Shown: in pieces, positions 34,914-44,591 of the stretch
How positions within the stretch are numbered: position 1 is the first letter of the stretch
Layout of the letters: each line of letters starts with the position of its first letter
Assembly (NCBI GenBank): GCA_002083615.1
Contig: MSXO01000035.1
Coordinates: forward strand, 1-64,000
Reading direction: 5' to 3'
Source of the DNA: Proteobacteria bacterium ST_bin11
GTDB taxonomy: Bacteria > Pseudomonadota > Gammaproteobacteria > Methylococcales > Methylomonadaceae
Length of the DNA: 64,000 bases
Position numbers and translations under genes: made by a program
The notes under the pieces: model-generated
Told to the model about the DNA's origin: nothing
Database searches by the model: none
Seen by the model: only the letters and a program-made list of their open reading frames with translations

Positions 34914-36217
34914 GTCATGCAGTCTCTAACGAACGCACCCGAAATTATTTGCGGCAAATAAAAGGGTCGGTGATTTACAAAGCTGTCAGTATGGCGGCGT
35001 CGTTTTGTGCAATTCCTGTGATGATTGATTATCTGGGGCAGGAGCAGTTTGGTATTTGGTCCACATTACTTACGGTGATGTCCTGGATGGTGTTTTTTGA
35101 TCTGGGCATAGGTAATGGTCTTCGCAATAAGGTAGCAGAAGCCCTGGCAAAGAATGATCGCGCAGAAGCTGCCCATTATATCTCATCGGGTTATGTCCTA
35201 ATTGGTGGGATAGCCTTGATATTGTGGGTACTAGTTACCAGCGCCTCATTTTTTATTCCTTGGCAACTAGTATTTAATTCCCAGGCAATTTCGGAAGAGA
35301 CTTTGCGCGTAACAGTGCAGATCTCGACATTTTTTATCCTATTAAATTTTTGGATTGGTTTGATCAGTGCTCTTCTTAGCGCAGTACAAAAATCATCATT
35401 GATCGCATTGGGTCCTTTGATTTCAAATATTCTAACGTTAACTCTTGTTTTTGCTTTGACAAAATTAACTGACGCATCAATTAATAATTTAGCAGCAGTC
35501 TATGGTATTTCGATGATTGTGGCGAATTTAATATTGAGTTTAAGGTTTTATCAATATAATCGCGATTTATTGCCAAGGTTTTTTTTGGATAAGAATCATA
35601 TTCGTCCTTTGTTATCGGTAGGTATGCAATTCTTCGTAATACAGCTTGCAGTATTAGTTATATTCACTACTGATAAGTTACTCATTACTCAGATTTTTGG
35701 TCCTGGATATGTAACAGAGTATGAGGTTGTTTTCAAGCTTTTTAGTATAATCAGCTTTTCTCACACTTTAATTTCCGCCCCGCTTTGGTCTGCTTATACC
35801 GATGCATACCATAGAAACGATATCTCATGGATTCGTCGTATGCTGCAAAAACAGATGATGTTTTTAGTTGGCATCGGTATTACGGTAGTAATCTTGGTCT
35901 TAATAGCTAAACCCGTTATTGCCCTTTGGATAAGTTTTGAGTTAGATGTTTCAATGTCGTTGGTAGTTGCAATGGGGTTATTTGTGTTGATATCCACTTG
36001 GAATAATGTTTTTGCTATGTTTGTGAATGGCATTGGTAATATCTCCGTTCAATTGTATACAGCAATAGCTGCCATGCTAGTTAATATTCCATTGGCGCTT
36101 TTCTTCACAAACCAGTTAGGGTTTGGGTCATATGGTGTAGTATTGGCGACCTGCGTAAGTTTACTTTTTGCTGGTGTCGCTCTTCCTGTTCAAGTTTTCC
36201 AGATTATCCGTCGCTGA
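34910..36217 (+). CDS. wzx: Wzx-type polysaccharide flippase
   Basis: A 435-residue integral membrane protein with about twelve hydrophobic segments, of the polysaccharide synthesis (MATE-like) family that flips undecaprenyl-linked repeat units. The N-terminal GSVIYKAVSMAASFCAIPVM and IWSTLLTVMSW blocks are typical. ATG 34910 overlaps the rfbE stop (ATGA). It implies a Wzx/Wzy-type route, but no Wzy polymerase or WaaL-like ligase was recognised in the window. Confidence 0.9.
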   Translation: MSHAVSNERTRNYLRQIKGSVIYKAVSMAASFCAIPVMIDYLGQEQFGIWSTLLTVMSWMVFFDLGIGNGLRNKVAEALAKNDRAEAAHYISSGYVLIGGIALILWVLVTSASFFIPWQLVFNSQAISEETLRVTVQISTFFILLNFWIGLISALLSAVQKSSLIALGPLISNILTLTLVFALTKLTDASINNLAAVYGISMIVANLILSLRFYQYNRDLLPRFFLDKNHIRPLLSVGMQFFVIQLAVLVIFTTDKLLITQIFGPGYVTEYEVVFKLFSIISFSHTLISAPLWSAYTDAYHRNDISWIRRMLQKQMMFLVGIGITVVILVLIAKPVIALWISFELDVSMSLVVAMGLFVLISTWNNVFAMFVNGIGNISVQLYTAIAAMLVNIPLALFFTNQLGFGSYGVVLATCVSLLFAGVALPVQVFQIIRR

Positions 36218-36257
36218 AATTGATTGGTAAAGTAATAATTAGCAGCCTAAAGTATAT

Positions 36258-37199
36258 ATGCCAAAGATCAGCATTCTAATTCCCGTATATAACCGTAAAA
36301 AATTTATTGCTGATTGTATTCAGTCAGCTTTAAATCAAACGATTTCGGATTTTGAAGTCGTGGTAGTAGATAATGCCAGCGACGACGGTACATGGGAAGT
36401 ATGTCAACAGTTTGCGGAAAAAGATCGGAGAGTCCGGGTTTTTCAAAACGATACGAATATTGGGCCTGTAAAAAATTGGTTGGTCTGTGTTGAAAAAGCA
36501 AGAGGCGAATATGGGAAGATATTGTTCAGTGACGATTTGATATTTCCTCAGTTTCTTGAGCACACAATCCCTTTTATTGAAAATCCAGAAGTGGGCTTTG
36601 TTTCAACAGGAGTAATAATTGGAGCTTCGCCTGAAAATGGGAGTATATATTTTTCATCCTTCGGTGATGAAAGCTTTATTTCGTCGCCGCAATATTTTCA
36701 ATTGTTACTAAACGCCTCGGTTCCATTCTCGCCCGGAGCAGCAGTTTTTAGAATGAAGGATATTCGGAAAAATCTTCAGGTATCTTTCCCAACACGTATA
36801 CCTCGTGATTTCACACTAAATGGAGCCGGACCTGATGTGTTGCTTTTTGCACTAACTGCAATTGCCTATAAGTCTGTAGTGATGCTTCCATCCGTGGATG
36901 CGTTTTTTCGGTCCCATCCGGAATCGATCAGCATATTAAATAATGATAATGAAGTAGAAAATGGCTATAGAGCGGCATTAGCGTGGTTTTTTGCTAAGAA
37001 ATTATCAGGAAAATATTGGAGAAAATATGCGGCCCGTTCTTGGTTGTCCAAAACTTTGAAAACACGGAAAATAAGCTCCTTAGTCCAACATTGTGTTTAT
37101 TATGAAGGGCGTGGGACGATCATCGAAGCATTAATGGTATTGGTAACAGCTTTTTCTTTAGCTGCAGGAAAACTGATTGGGTTTTTACGTCGACACTGA
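36258..37199 (+). CDS. Family 2 glycosyltransferase
   Basis: A 313-residue GT2 protein. ISILIPVYNRKKFIADCI and VVVDNASDDGTW form the donor site, and ILFSDDLIFPQF carries the DxD-like acidic pair. The C-terminus has a hydrophobic segment (about 290-308). It follows wzx by 40 bases and probably adds a sugar of the repeat unit; tyvelose transfer is possible for any of the four transferases here. Confidence 0.88.
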   Translation: MPKISILIPVYNRKKFIADCIQSALNQTISDFEVVVVDNASDDGTWEVCQQFAEKDRRVRVFQNDTNIGPVKNWLVCVEKARGEYGKILFSDDLIFPQFLEHTIPFIENPEVGFVSTGVIIGASPENGSIYFSSFGDESFISSPQYFQLLLNASVPFSPGAAVFRMKDIRKNLQVSFPTRIPRDFTLNGAGPDVLLFALTAIAYKSVVMLPSVDAFFRSHPESISILNNDNEVENGYRAALAWFFAKKLSGKYWRKYAARSWLSKTLKTRKISSLVQHCVYYEGRGTIIEALMVLVTAFSLAAGKLIGFLRRH

Positions 37200-37341
37200 A
37201 AAGTACCTTGTCTATTAAATTTATTGCTAAATAATGCTCTGTGTGTGGCTTTGCTGTTTTAATGTGGAAAATTATCTTTTAATAAGGTCTGGTTTTTTTC
37301 AGATTTTGTATTTATAAGTATCTCCAATGTCTTAAAGAACC

Positions 37342-38265
37342 ATGTTTATCGATAATTCGTTAGTTATGCAAATTGACCCTGTGCCAAGTCTTGAAAAAAT
37401 TCTTTTTCTGCCGTCGAACTCGCAAAGAAAACATGAAGGTGGATTACGAAGATCAGGGATATTTAAGCAATCTCTATCCAAAAGGCCGTTAGTTAGCATT
37501 TTGACCGCCGTATATAATTGCGAGTCTTCTATCGAAAAAAACATAGTAAGTGTATTAAGTCAGGACTATGACAATTTGGAGTTCATCATCATAGATGGCG
37601 GTTCAACCGATGGGACCGTGGATATTATTAAAAAGTACGAATATGCTATAGATTATTGGGTGAGTGAAAGGGGTGAAGGTATAAGTGATGCTTTCAATAA
37701 AGCAGTAAACCTTGCTGCAGGAGATTATGTTAATTTTCAAGGAGCCGGCGATTATCTACTGTCGAATAGCGTGATCAATGAGATGATGGAGAATATTGAC
37801 CCCTCGCAGGATATGTTAATCTGCGGGCGAGTGCAACGCGTTTCCGACTCCGATGATGCGAAGGTATTGTGGGTTGCGCCGAAAACTTATCGAAAAAAAT
37901 TCGACAAGCGTTCTTTGTTATTTAAGATGTCTCTGCCTCATCAGGGGCTTTTTATGCACAAAAAAATGTTTGAAATTTATGGTATTTTTGATGTAAATAA
38001 TTTGTATTGCATGGATTATGAGCATTTGTTGCGTGCGTATAAAAGCTTTCCGCCTGTTACTATGAAAAATATAATGTTTTCTGCTTGGCGAGAAGGTGGC
38101 GTCGGGACATATAGGGTGCGTGAAACGCTAAGCGAATATGGTCGGATTAAAGTCAAAAATAAAGTAGCGCCTATGTTTTTTTTGAATCTAATATCGATAT
38201 GGATTTTTTTTAAGTATTATATAAAGAAATCGCTAATTTTTTTGACTAAAAACCTAAGGGATTAG
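37342..38265 (+). CDS. Family 2 glycosyltransferase (WcaE-like)
   Basis: A 307-residue GT2 protein. After about 50 residues of poorly conserved N-terminus, LVSILTAVYNCESSIEKNI and FIIIDGGSTDGT form the donor site, followed by ISDAFNKAVNLAAGDYVNFQ. This is the WcaE-like group, in which the usual DxD is part of the GAGDYL-type block. A C-terminal hydrophobic segment may bind membrane. The start ATG 37342 is chosen as the longest; a shorter start would remove the unaligned region. Confidence 0.85.
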   Translation: MFIDNSLVMQIDPVPSLEKILFLPSNSQRKHEGGLRRSGIFKQSLSKRPLVSILTAVYNCESSIEKNIVSVLSQDYDNLEFIIIDGGSTDGTVDIIKKYEYAIDYWVSERGEGISDAFNKAVNLAAGDYVNFQGAGDYLLSNSVINEMMENIDPSQDMLICGRVQRVSDSDDAKVLWVAPKTYRKKFDKRSLLFKMSLPHQGLFMHKKMFEIYGIFDVNNLYCMDYEHLLRAYKSFPPVTMKNIMFSAWREGGVGTYRVRETLSEYGRIKVKNKVAPMFFLNLISIWIFFKYYIKKSLIFLTKNLRD

Positions 38266-38445
38266 GCATGCAGCTTATAAGAAAATATTAATTATCGAAC
38301 TTTTATTAAAAATTTTTTAATTATTAATTAAATATTAATCCATCCAAAAACTACAGACAGTCTGAACGCATCCTGTTTGAGTTGGTTTTTTTCATTTTAA
38401 TTTAATTCGCCCTAATTTAACTTTATTGTATTTTTTGTTAGAGCT
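38266..38445. other. AT-rich spacer
   Basis: About 180 very AT-rich bases with no gene and no obvious terminator. It may carry an internal promoter for the two downstream transferase genes. Confidence 0.4.
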
Positions 38446-39714
38446 ATGAGGCATAGATTGATATCAATTGTATCTTTTTCGGAGTCTAGGGGTGGAGCCG
38501 CTAAAGCTGCATTAAAATATTTTTGTGCGTTAAAAAAAATGTCTATACCGGTCCAGTTTGTTGTAGTAGAGAAATATTCAAAGGATTCTCAAGTTATTGC
38601 GCCTAAAAAACGTAATTATTACTTTCACTTTTTAAAAAGAATTTTAGCGCTTTCAGTTCAAAAATTACAAAGAAGTTCTGATTTTACCAAACATTCCAGC
38701 AATATGTTTAGCTGTTGCGACGTTCTAAAGCACATAGAGAATTCTGAGCTTGTTCATTTGAATTGGATAAATAATGAAACCATTGCGCTTGAAAAAATCC
38801 CCAATATCAAGGGTAAAATTATTATCACTCTTCATGACGAATGGTTTTACTGCGGAACTGAACATTATACTTTGGAAAGTAAACGATTTATCGAAGGTTA
38901 TAGTGTCGAGAACAGAGATGTATTCGGTGTTGATCTGGATCGATTAGTCTGGATTAGGAAGAAGCGAGCTTTAAATGCCATCAAAGATAGAGTGATTTTT
39001 ACCGCTCCCTCTAATTGGATGGTTGATCGGGCAAATCAAAGTGCTTTACTGCAACACTTTGATATACGCCTTATACCCAATTGTTTGGATACAGAGCTTT
39101 ACAGTCCGACGCCTAGCGACGTTTTAGTGGATTTCGGCGTAACTGACCAAGACAGAGTCATTCTGTTTGGTGCCGTTTATGGCAAGAACATGGGTATGAA
39201 GGGTTTTGATTTGCTGCAGCAAGCTTTACGTTTGCTGAAAACTCGTTTGCCTGAGAAATGCAACATAGTGCTGGTCAGTTTTGGCGGGACGGCGGGAAAA
39301 AATCGTCTTGATTTTGGCTTCCGCCATGTCGAGATAGGGCATGTAAGTGAATCTTCTAAGCTGGCTGAATTATACAGTCGTGCTGACTTTACGGTCGTGC
39401 CGTCGATTGTCGAGTCATTTGGACAGGTTGCAGCGGAAAGTTTGGCGTGTGAGACACCGGTTATCGCATTCGATTCTTCAGGCCTTAAAGACATTGTAAT
39501 TCATAAAGTCAACGGCTACCTCGCCACCCCGCATTCGATCGAGTCATTGTGTGAGGGCATGCTATGGATGCTGGACCACGATTTATGCAGTTTGCGGCAA
39601 TTAGGAGAAAATGGCAGACGACATGTGGTATGCACATTTTCCGAAGATATTGTTGTTGAAAAGTTATTAAACCTCTATTGCGAACACGCTGGTCGTGCTG
39701 TCGTATTTCAATGA
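38446..39714 (+). CDS. Family 4 glycosyltransferase
   Basis: A 422-residue GT-B protein. SRGGAAKAALKYF near the N-terminus is the acceptor-side glycine-rich loop, and FTVVPSIVESFGQVAAESLACETPVIAF contains the Ex7E donor motif of GT4 enzymes. No membrane segment is seen. It is preceded by an AT-rich spacer and followed 11 bases later by the last transferase of the locus. Confidence 0.9.
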   Translation: MRHRLISIVSFSESRGGAAKAALKYFCALKKMSIPVQFVVVEKYSKDSQVIAPKKRNYYFHFLKRILALSVQKLQRSSDFTKHSSNMFSCCDVLKHIENSELVHLNWINNETIALEKIPNIKGKIIITLHDEWFYCGTEHYTLESKRFIEGYSVENRDVFGVDLDRLVWIRKKRALNAIKDRVIFTAPSNWMVDRANQSALLQHFDIRLIPNCLDTELYSPTPSDVLVDFGVTDQDRVILFGAVYGKNMGMKGFDLLQQALRLLKTRLPEKCNIVLVSFGGTAGKNRLDFGFRHVEIGHVSESSKLAELYSRADFTVVPSIVESFGQVAAESLACETPVIAFDSSGLKDIVIHKVNGYLATPHSIESLCEGMLWMLDHDLCSLRQLGENGRRHVVCTFSEDIVVEKLLNLYCEHAGRAVVFQ

Positions 39715-39725
39715 AATAACTTCTT

Positions 39726-40496
39726 GTGTCTGATTTAGTCTCGATTATCACAGTTTGCTTTAACAGCGCCCCAACTATAGAGGATACTATTCTTTCTGTA
39801 GCGAATCAGAAATATCCAGAGAAGGAGCATATCGTTATAGACGGTGCGTCAACCGATGGAACCATGGCTGTGGTGCAGCGTTATGCCGCTTCGTTGCGAT
39901 CAGTTTCCGAGCCGGATCATGGGATTTACGATGCCATGAACAAAGGCATAGCCATGGCGAGCGGAGAGATAATCGGGATACTCAACGCAGATGACTTTTA
40001 TGCTCACGACGCTGTCCTGGATAAAGTAGCTGACGTATTTTCAGACAGTACAATTGATGCTTGCTATGCCGATTTAGTATATGTGGACCGGAAGAACACC
40101 GATCAGGTGACCCGCTATTGGGTGTCAGAGCCTTTTCAGCAGGGTCTTTTTGAAAAAGGTTGGATGCCCGCGCACCCTACTTTTTTTGTGCGACGGAGAA
40201 TATACGAACAACTAGGTAGTTTTGATCTGAATTTTCCGAGGCAGGCAGACTTTGAACTGACCATGCGTTTTCTTGAGGTTCACAATATCAAAGCAGTATA
40301 CGTCCCCGATATTTGGGTAAAGATGCGTATGGGAGGGGTTTCCAACAATAGTGTTCGAGGTGTGATAACAGGTAATATCGAAGCCCATCGAGCTTGTCGC
40401 AAGAATGGCCTCCGAGTGTCCACGCTGCCTTTCATCATCCGCAAAATGCTCTCGAGAGTGCCGCAATTCTTCAAACGTCCGAAAGTTACCGGATAG
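39726..40496 (+). CDS. Family 2 glycosyltransferase (WcaE-like)
   Basis: A 256-residue GT2 protein with VSIITVCFNSAPTIEDTI, IVIDGASTDGTM, DHGIYDAMNKGIAMASGE and IGILNADDFY, a set characteristic of WcaE-like colanic-acid-type transferases. GTG 39726 is the likely start, 11 bases after the GT4 gene. GC content rises toward its 3' end, and the next gene is conserved chromosome, so it marks the right border of the polysaccharide locus. Confidence 0.88.
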   Translation: MSDLVSIITVCFNSAPTIEDTILSVANQKYPEKEHIVIDGASTDGTMAVVQRYAASLRSVSEPDHGIYDAMNKGIAMASGEIIGILNADDFYAHDAVLDKVADVFSDSTIDACYADLVYVDRKNTDQVTRYWVSEPFQQGLFEKGWMPAHPTFFVRRRIYEQLGSFDLNFPRQADFELTMRFLEVHNIKAVYVPDIWVKMRMGGVSNNSVRGVITGNIEAHRACRKNGLRVSTLPFIIRKMLSRVPQFFKRPKVTG

Positions 40497-40539
40497 ATTC
40501 TTTGTTAAAATAGCCGCCAGCCTATTTTTTAGTACAAAC

Positions 40540-41895
40540 ATGAAAAAAATCGAACTTCTCTCTCCAGCAGGCACCATTCGCAACATGCGTTACGCTTTTG
40601 CGTTCGGTGCTGATGCCGTTTATGCCGGGCAGCCGCGTTACAGTCTCCGGGTCCGCAATAACGATTTCATGGCCGATAACCTGGCCAAAGGCATAGCCGA
40701 AGCGCATCAGTTAGGCAAAAAGTTTTTCCTGGCTGCCAACGTAATTCCGCATAACGCCAAGGTCAAAACTTTTATAAAAGACATCGCGCCTATCATTGCC
40801 ATGGGACCGGATGCCTTGATCATGGCTGACCCCGGTTTGATTATGATGACCCGTGAGCAGTGGCCGGATATGCCGATTCATTTGTCTGTGCAAGCCAATA
40901 CCGTGAATTACGCCAGCGTCAGATTCTGGAAAAGCATGGGTGTGGAGCGGGTGATTTTGTCGCGGGAATTGTCTTTGGATGAGATCGCCGAGATTCGTCA
41001 GCAATGCCCGGACATGGAACTGGAAGTATTCGTGCATGGCGCGTTGTGTATCGCTTATTCCGGTCGCTGCTTGCTGTCTGGTTACTTTAATCATCGCGAT
41101 CCTAATCAAGGCACTTGCACCAACTCTTGCCGGTGGAAATACGATACCAAGCCAGCAGTGGAAAATGCGGAAGGAGACTATTTGTTGGCCGATAGTGCCG
41201 TCATTTCCATGAATGATCTCAATCAAGGCTTGAATACTGCCAGTTGCGGTGGCGCTGATAGGCACCCCTTGGCAGACAATATCTATTTCCTAGAAGAAGA
41301 AGGCCGGCCGGGCGAGTTGTTGCCGGTTATGGAAGACGAAAACGGCACCTACATCATGAATTCCAAAGACTTGCGGGCGATTGAACATGTGCAGCGCTTA
41401 GTGGAAATCGGTATCGACAGCCTGAAAATCGAAGGCCGCACCAAGTCGCATTTTTATGTGGCGCGGACGGCACAAACTTATCGGCAGGCGATTGACGACG
41501 CATTGGCTGGTCGACCGTTTCAGCCTGAGCTTTTGGGTATCTTGGATAATCTGGCAAATCGCGGCTATACCGACGGCTTTTATCAACGTCACCACACCCA
41601 CGAACATCAAAATTATTTGTCCGGCTACTCTAAAAGCCACCAACAGCAGTTTTGCGGCGAAATTACCCATTACGACACGGAAACGGGTTGGGCCGACATT
41701 AGCGTTAAAAACAAGTTTTCACTCGGTGATAAGCTGGAATTGATCTTGCCGCGCGGCAATCGGGATATAACGGTCGAAAATATGGTCGATAAATACGGTC
41801 AGCCGATGCAGGAAGCCTCCGGCGGTGGTTATGAAGTGAAGATACCGCTGCCCGATGCCGATTGCCAATACGGATTGCTGGCGCGTTATTACTAG
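40540..41895 (+). CDS. trhP: Peptidase U32-family tRNA hydroxylation protein TrhP (YegQ)
   Basis: A 451-residue U32-family protein. TrhP is needed for prephenate-dependent formation of 5-hydroxyuridine at tRNA position 34. The U32 signature EVFVHGALCIAYSGRCLLSG is followed by CTNSCRWKY, and the length equals that of E. coli YegQ (about 453). The start is ATG 40540 (MKKIELLSPAG); an in-frame extension upstream runs into the glycosyltransferase gene and has no homology. It belongs to the stable chromosome beyond the locus. Confidence 0.93.
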   Translation: MKKIELLSPAGTIRNMRYAFAFGADAVYAGQPRYSLRVRNNDFMADNLAKGIAEAHQLGKKFFLAANVIPHNAKVKTFIKDIAPIIAMGPDALIMADPGLIMMTREQWPDMPIHLSVQANTVNYASVRFWKSMGVERVILSRELSLDEIAEIRQQCPDMELEVFVHGALCIAYSGRCLLSGYFNHRDPNQGTCTNSCRWKYDTKPAVENAEGDYLLADSAVISMNDLNQGLNTASCGGADRHPLADNIYFLEEEGRPGELLPVMEDENGTYIMNSKDLRAIEHVQRLVEIGIDSLKIEGRTKSHFYVARTAQTYRQAIDDALAGRPFQPELLGILDNLANRGYTDGFYQRHHTHEHQNYLSGYSKSHQQQFCGEITHYDTETGWADISVKNKFSLGDKLELILPRGNRDITVENMVDKYGQPMQEASGGGYEVKIPLPDADCQYGLLARYY

Positions 41896-41910
41896 CCTTT
41901 GGAGGCTACC

Positions 41911-42396
41911 ATGTCATTTCTTACCGCCGATCTTTGCGATCGGTTTTCCAGCCAAGAAAATTTTCAAATTGCCGAGCCCTTATTTCGGTATTTTGGTGGT
42001 AAACGCCAGTTCAGCGGGCAAATCACTACATTGAAGGTATTTGAGGACAATACTTTGGTGCGTACCGCGTTGGAAGAAAAAGTGACGGATAGGGTGCTGG
42101 TGATCGACGGTGGCGGATCAAAACGGTGCGCGTTATTGGGGGATACGCTGACTAGCTTGGCCGTAAAAAACGGTTGGCAAGGCATAGTCGTCTACGGGAG
42201 TATTCGTGGTTCAGAGGCCATTGATACGATGCCGATTGGGGTCGTGGCACTGAATACTCACCCGCTCTGTAGCAGTAAGCACGGCCATGGTCACCGGGAT
42301 ACTGTGATCACTTTTGCGGGGGTCAATTTTAAAAAAGATCATTACCTTTATGCTGATCGCGACGGAATTATCGTCTCGGAAACAAAATTGGATTAA
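41911..42396 (+). CDS. rraA: Regulator of ribonuclease E activity A
   Basis: A 161-residue protein, exactly the E. coli RraA length. RVLVIDGGGSKRCALLGD and GIVVYGSIRGSEAIDTMPIG are family blocks. RraA binds RNase E and helicases and dampens RNA decay; some homologues are aldolases of the same fold. ATG 41911 follows GGAGG at 41901-41905, which decides it over the upstream in-frame TTG. It is 15 bases after trhP. Confidence 0.93.
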   Translation: MSFLTADLCDRFSSQENFQIAEPLFRYFGGKRQFSGQITTLKVFEDNTLVRTALEEKVTDRVLVIDGGGSKRCALLGDTLTSLAVKNGWQGIVVYGSIRGSEAIDTMPIGVVALNTHPLCSSKHGHGHRDTVITFAGVNFKKDHYLYADRDGIIVSETKLD

Positions 42397-42433
42397 AATC
42401 GTTTTGTCTTAACCAAGTAAAATACTCAAGAAT

Positions 42434-43390
42434 ATGCAAATCGTACTCGCTAACCCCCGTGGATTCTGTGCCGGCGTTGACCGGGCTATTGAAATTGTCG
42501 ATCAAGCGATCGATACCTTCGGCGCGCCGATCTATGTGCGGCACGAAGTAGTGCATAACCGCACAGTCGTGGATGGCTTGAAGGAAAAAGGCGCGATTTT
42601 TATCGAAGAACTGAGCGATGTGCCGGTCGGTTCCTATTTGATTTTTAGTGCCCATGGCGTTTCCAAGCAGGTCCAAAAAGAAGCCGAAGAACGCAAATTA
42701 ACGGTGTTTGACGCAACCTGTCCCTTGGTTACTAAAGTCCACATGCAAGTTGCCAAACACGCCAAACAGGATAGAGAAGTGATTCTGATTGGCCATGCGG
42801 GCCATCCCGAAGTGGAAGGCACTATGGGTCAATACGACAAGTGCACCGAGCATGGCGATATCTATCTGGTTGAAACCCCGGATGATGTAAGAAATCTCAA
42901 AGTCAATAATCCCGATAATCTGGCTTATGTCACGCAAACGACGCTGTCGATGACCGACACCAAAATAATGGTCGACGCGTTGCGCGAACAGTTCCCGTCG
43001 ATCAAGGAACAGAAAAAAGACGATATTTGCTACGCCACCCAAAATCGCCAAGACGCGGTCCACGATCTGGCGAAAATTTCCGATTTGATCCTGGTGGTAG
43101 GCTCGCCAAACAGCTCAAACTCCAATCGCTTGCGGGAAATCGCGGAACAGTTAGGCAAACAAGCCTTTTTGATCGATACCCACAAGGATTTGCAACAAGA
43201 GTGGTTGGATGGAGTCAATGTGGTCGGCGTTACTGCTGGTGCTTCGGCGCCTGAAGTGCTGGTGCAGGAAGTTATTAACCAACTGAAGGAGTGGGGCGGC
43301 GAAACCACCCAGGTCCGCGAAAACAAAGGTATTGAAGAAAAAGTGGTATTCTCGATTCCGAAAGAATTGAAAAAGCACGCGGAAGCTTGA
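42434..43390 (+). CDS. ispH: 4-hydroxy-3-methylbut-2-enyl diphosphate reductase
   Basis: IspH (LytB) is the last enzyme of the MEP isoprenoid pathway, making IPP and DMAPP with a [4Fe-4S] cluster. The 318-residue protein has the three cluster cysteines: Cys12 in PRGFCAGVDRA, Cys96 in DATCPLVTKVH and about Cys199 in DDICYATQNRQ. VVGSPNSSNSNRLREIA and GVTAGASAPEVLV are also conserved. It is the source of the undecaprenyl precursor pool used by glycan synthesis. Confidence 0.97.
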   Translation: MQIVLANPRGFCAGVDRAIEIVDQAIDTFGAPIYVRHEVVHNRTVVDGLKEKGAIFIEELSDVPVGSYLIFSAHGVSKQVQKEAEERKLTVFDATCPLVTKVHMQVAKHAKQDREVILIGHAGHPEVEGTMGQYDKCTEHGDIYLVETPDDVRNLKVNNPDNLAYVTQTTLSMTDTKIMVDALREQFPSIKEQKKDDICYATQNRQDAVHDLAKISDLILVVGSPNSSNSNRLREIAEQLGKQAFLIDTHKDLQQEWLDGVNVVGVTAGASAPEVLVQEVINQLKEWGGETTQVRENKGIEEKVVFSIPKELKKHAEA

Positions 43391-43599
43391 TTGGGTGTCA
43401 TTATTTACCGCGAAGCGGAGCAATCCCCTGCCGGTAGAAGAGTCCAGGCTGAGGGGAGGAAAAAACAAGGCATTTTGCTGGTTTATTCTTCTCTCCCTAA
43501 TGCCAACGATCGGGAAAGAGTGGCATTTATCGAGGATTTGGCACAGTCTTGCGATTAGCTGGATAGTTACGATTTAGTTTACTTATTAAGAGAGTAGTT

Positions 43600-43956
43600 A
43601 TGAGCGTTATTGTCCAAGAATTGGTGGCTGCAGCCAAGCAACAGATAACTGAAGTCGATGTGGCGACCGCGCAAACGCGCTTGGCCGGCCCGGTATTGGA
43701 TGTGCGCGAACCGGCCGAATATGCTGCCGGACATTTGCCGGGGGCCGTCAATATTCCTCGCGGCTTGTTGGAATTTAAAATCGACAGTCATCCGGATTTT
43801 CAAGGCCGGCAACAGGCAGATATCGTGGTCTATTGTCAGACAGGCGGGCGTTCGGCGCTGGCTACTTTGGTATTGAATCAACTGGGTTATGAAGGCGCTG
43901 TGAGCATGGCGGGTGGTTTTAAAGCCTGGACGGAGAGTGGCTTAAGCGTTGAATGA
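43600..43956 (+). CDS. Rhodanese-like domain protein
   Basis: A 118-residue single rhodanese domain. VLDVREPAEYAAGHLPGAVNIP and the active loop CQTGGRS with catalytic Cys are present, and GGFKAW closes the fold. It likely carries persulfide sulfur in the cytoplasm. It overlaps the S4-domain gene by 8 bases. The 209-base gap before it (43391-43599) holds no supported gene. Confidence 0.9.
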   Translation: MSVIVQELVAAAKQQITEVDVATAQTRLAGPVLDVREPAEYAAGHLPGAVNIPRGLLEFKIDSHPDFQGRQQADIVVYCQTGGRSALATLVLNQLGYEGAVSMAGGFKAWTESGLSVE

Positions 43957-44347
43957 GTTAAGTCAAGTCCGTATTGATAAATGGCTCTGGGCTGCGCGTT
44001 TTTTCAAGACGCGCGGACTGGCAGCGGATGCGGTCAACGGCGGCAAGGTGCATGTCAATGGTCAGCGCTGTAAGCCGGGCAAGGAAGTGAAACTCGGTGA
44101 CTTGATAAGCGTTAGCAAGGACCAATATAGCTGGCAGGTGTCGGTGACGGGGCTCAATAATCAACGTCGTCCGGCTCAAGAGGCTGCAGTACTCTACTGC
44201 GAAGACCAAACCAGTATCGACAAGCGGCTCAAGCAAATCGAGTTACACAAGCAGCAACAGGCTTTGTTACACCCGTCCGAACGCGATCACAAGCCTAACA
44301 AAAAGCAGCGCCGGCAAATCCATCGTTTCAAGCAGGATGCGCTCTAA
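43949..44347 (+). CDS. hslR: S4-domain heat-shock protein Hsp15-like
   Basis: A 132-residue RNA-binding protein. RIDKWLWAARFFKTR and the following GKVHVNGQR, KPGKEVKLGD form an S4 domain, and the lysine-rich C-terminus (KPNKKQRRQIHRFK) is typical of Hsp15. Hsp15 recycles 50S subunits blocked by nascent chains. The start is TTG 43949, overlapping the rhodanese gene; no in-frame ATG exists nearby. Confidence 0.88.
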   Translation: MNELSQVRIDKWLWAARFFKTRGLAADAVNGGKVHVNGQRCKPGKEVKLGDLISVSKDQYSWQVSVTGLNNQRRPAQEAAVLYCEDQTSIDKRLKQIELHKQQQALLHPSERDHKPNKKQRRQIHRFKQDAL

Positions 44348-44591
44348 GTTGGCTTGCTGCGGCGAACAAAACAATAGCCACAAAACACACTTCAATTTAT
44401 CATTCCCGGCTAATTTGCATGGAATTAGTGCTTGAGTAGCGTCCCTTGTCTAAGGCATGACCTGGCCTGACGATAGTTTTATCGATTCACGATTAAGCGA
44501 CGCCTAAGAACGCGATTCTAAATTAAACGATATTGCATCGGGCGCCTGCTGTACGGGCGTACCTGGGTTGCGCGCCTCCATAGGATATTTC

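Noticed and set aside
40711..41265. Minus-strand open frame of 184 residues
   Set aside because: Shadow of trhP; no ribosome site and no recognisable motif.
43391..43599. Possible small gene before the rhodanese gene
   Set aside because: The only frame (60 residues) has no ribosome site or homology and the region contains imperfect palindromic sequence; treated as intergenic.
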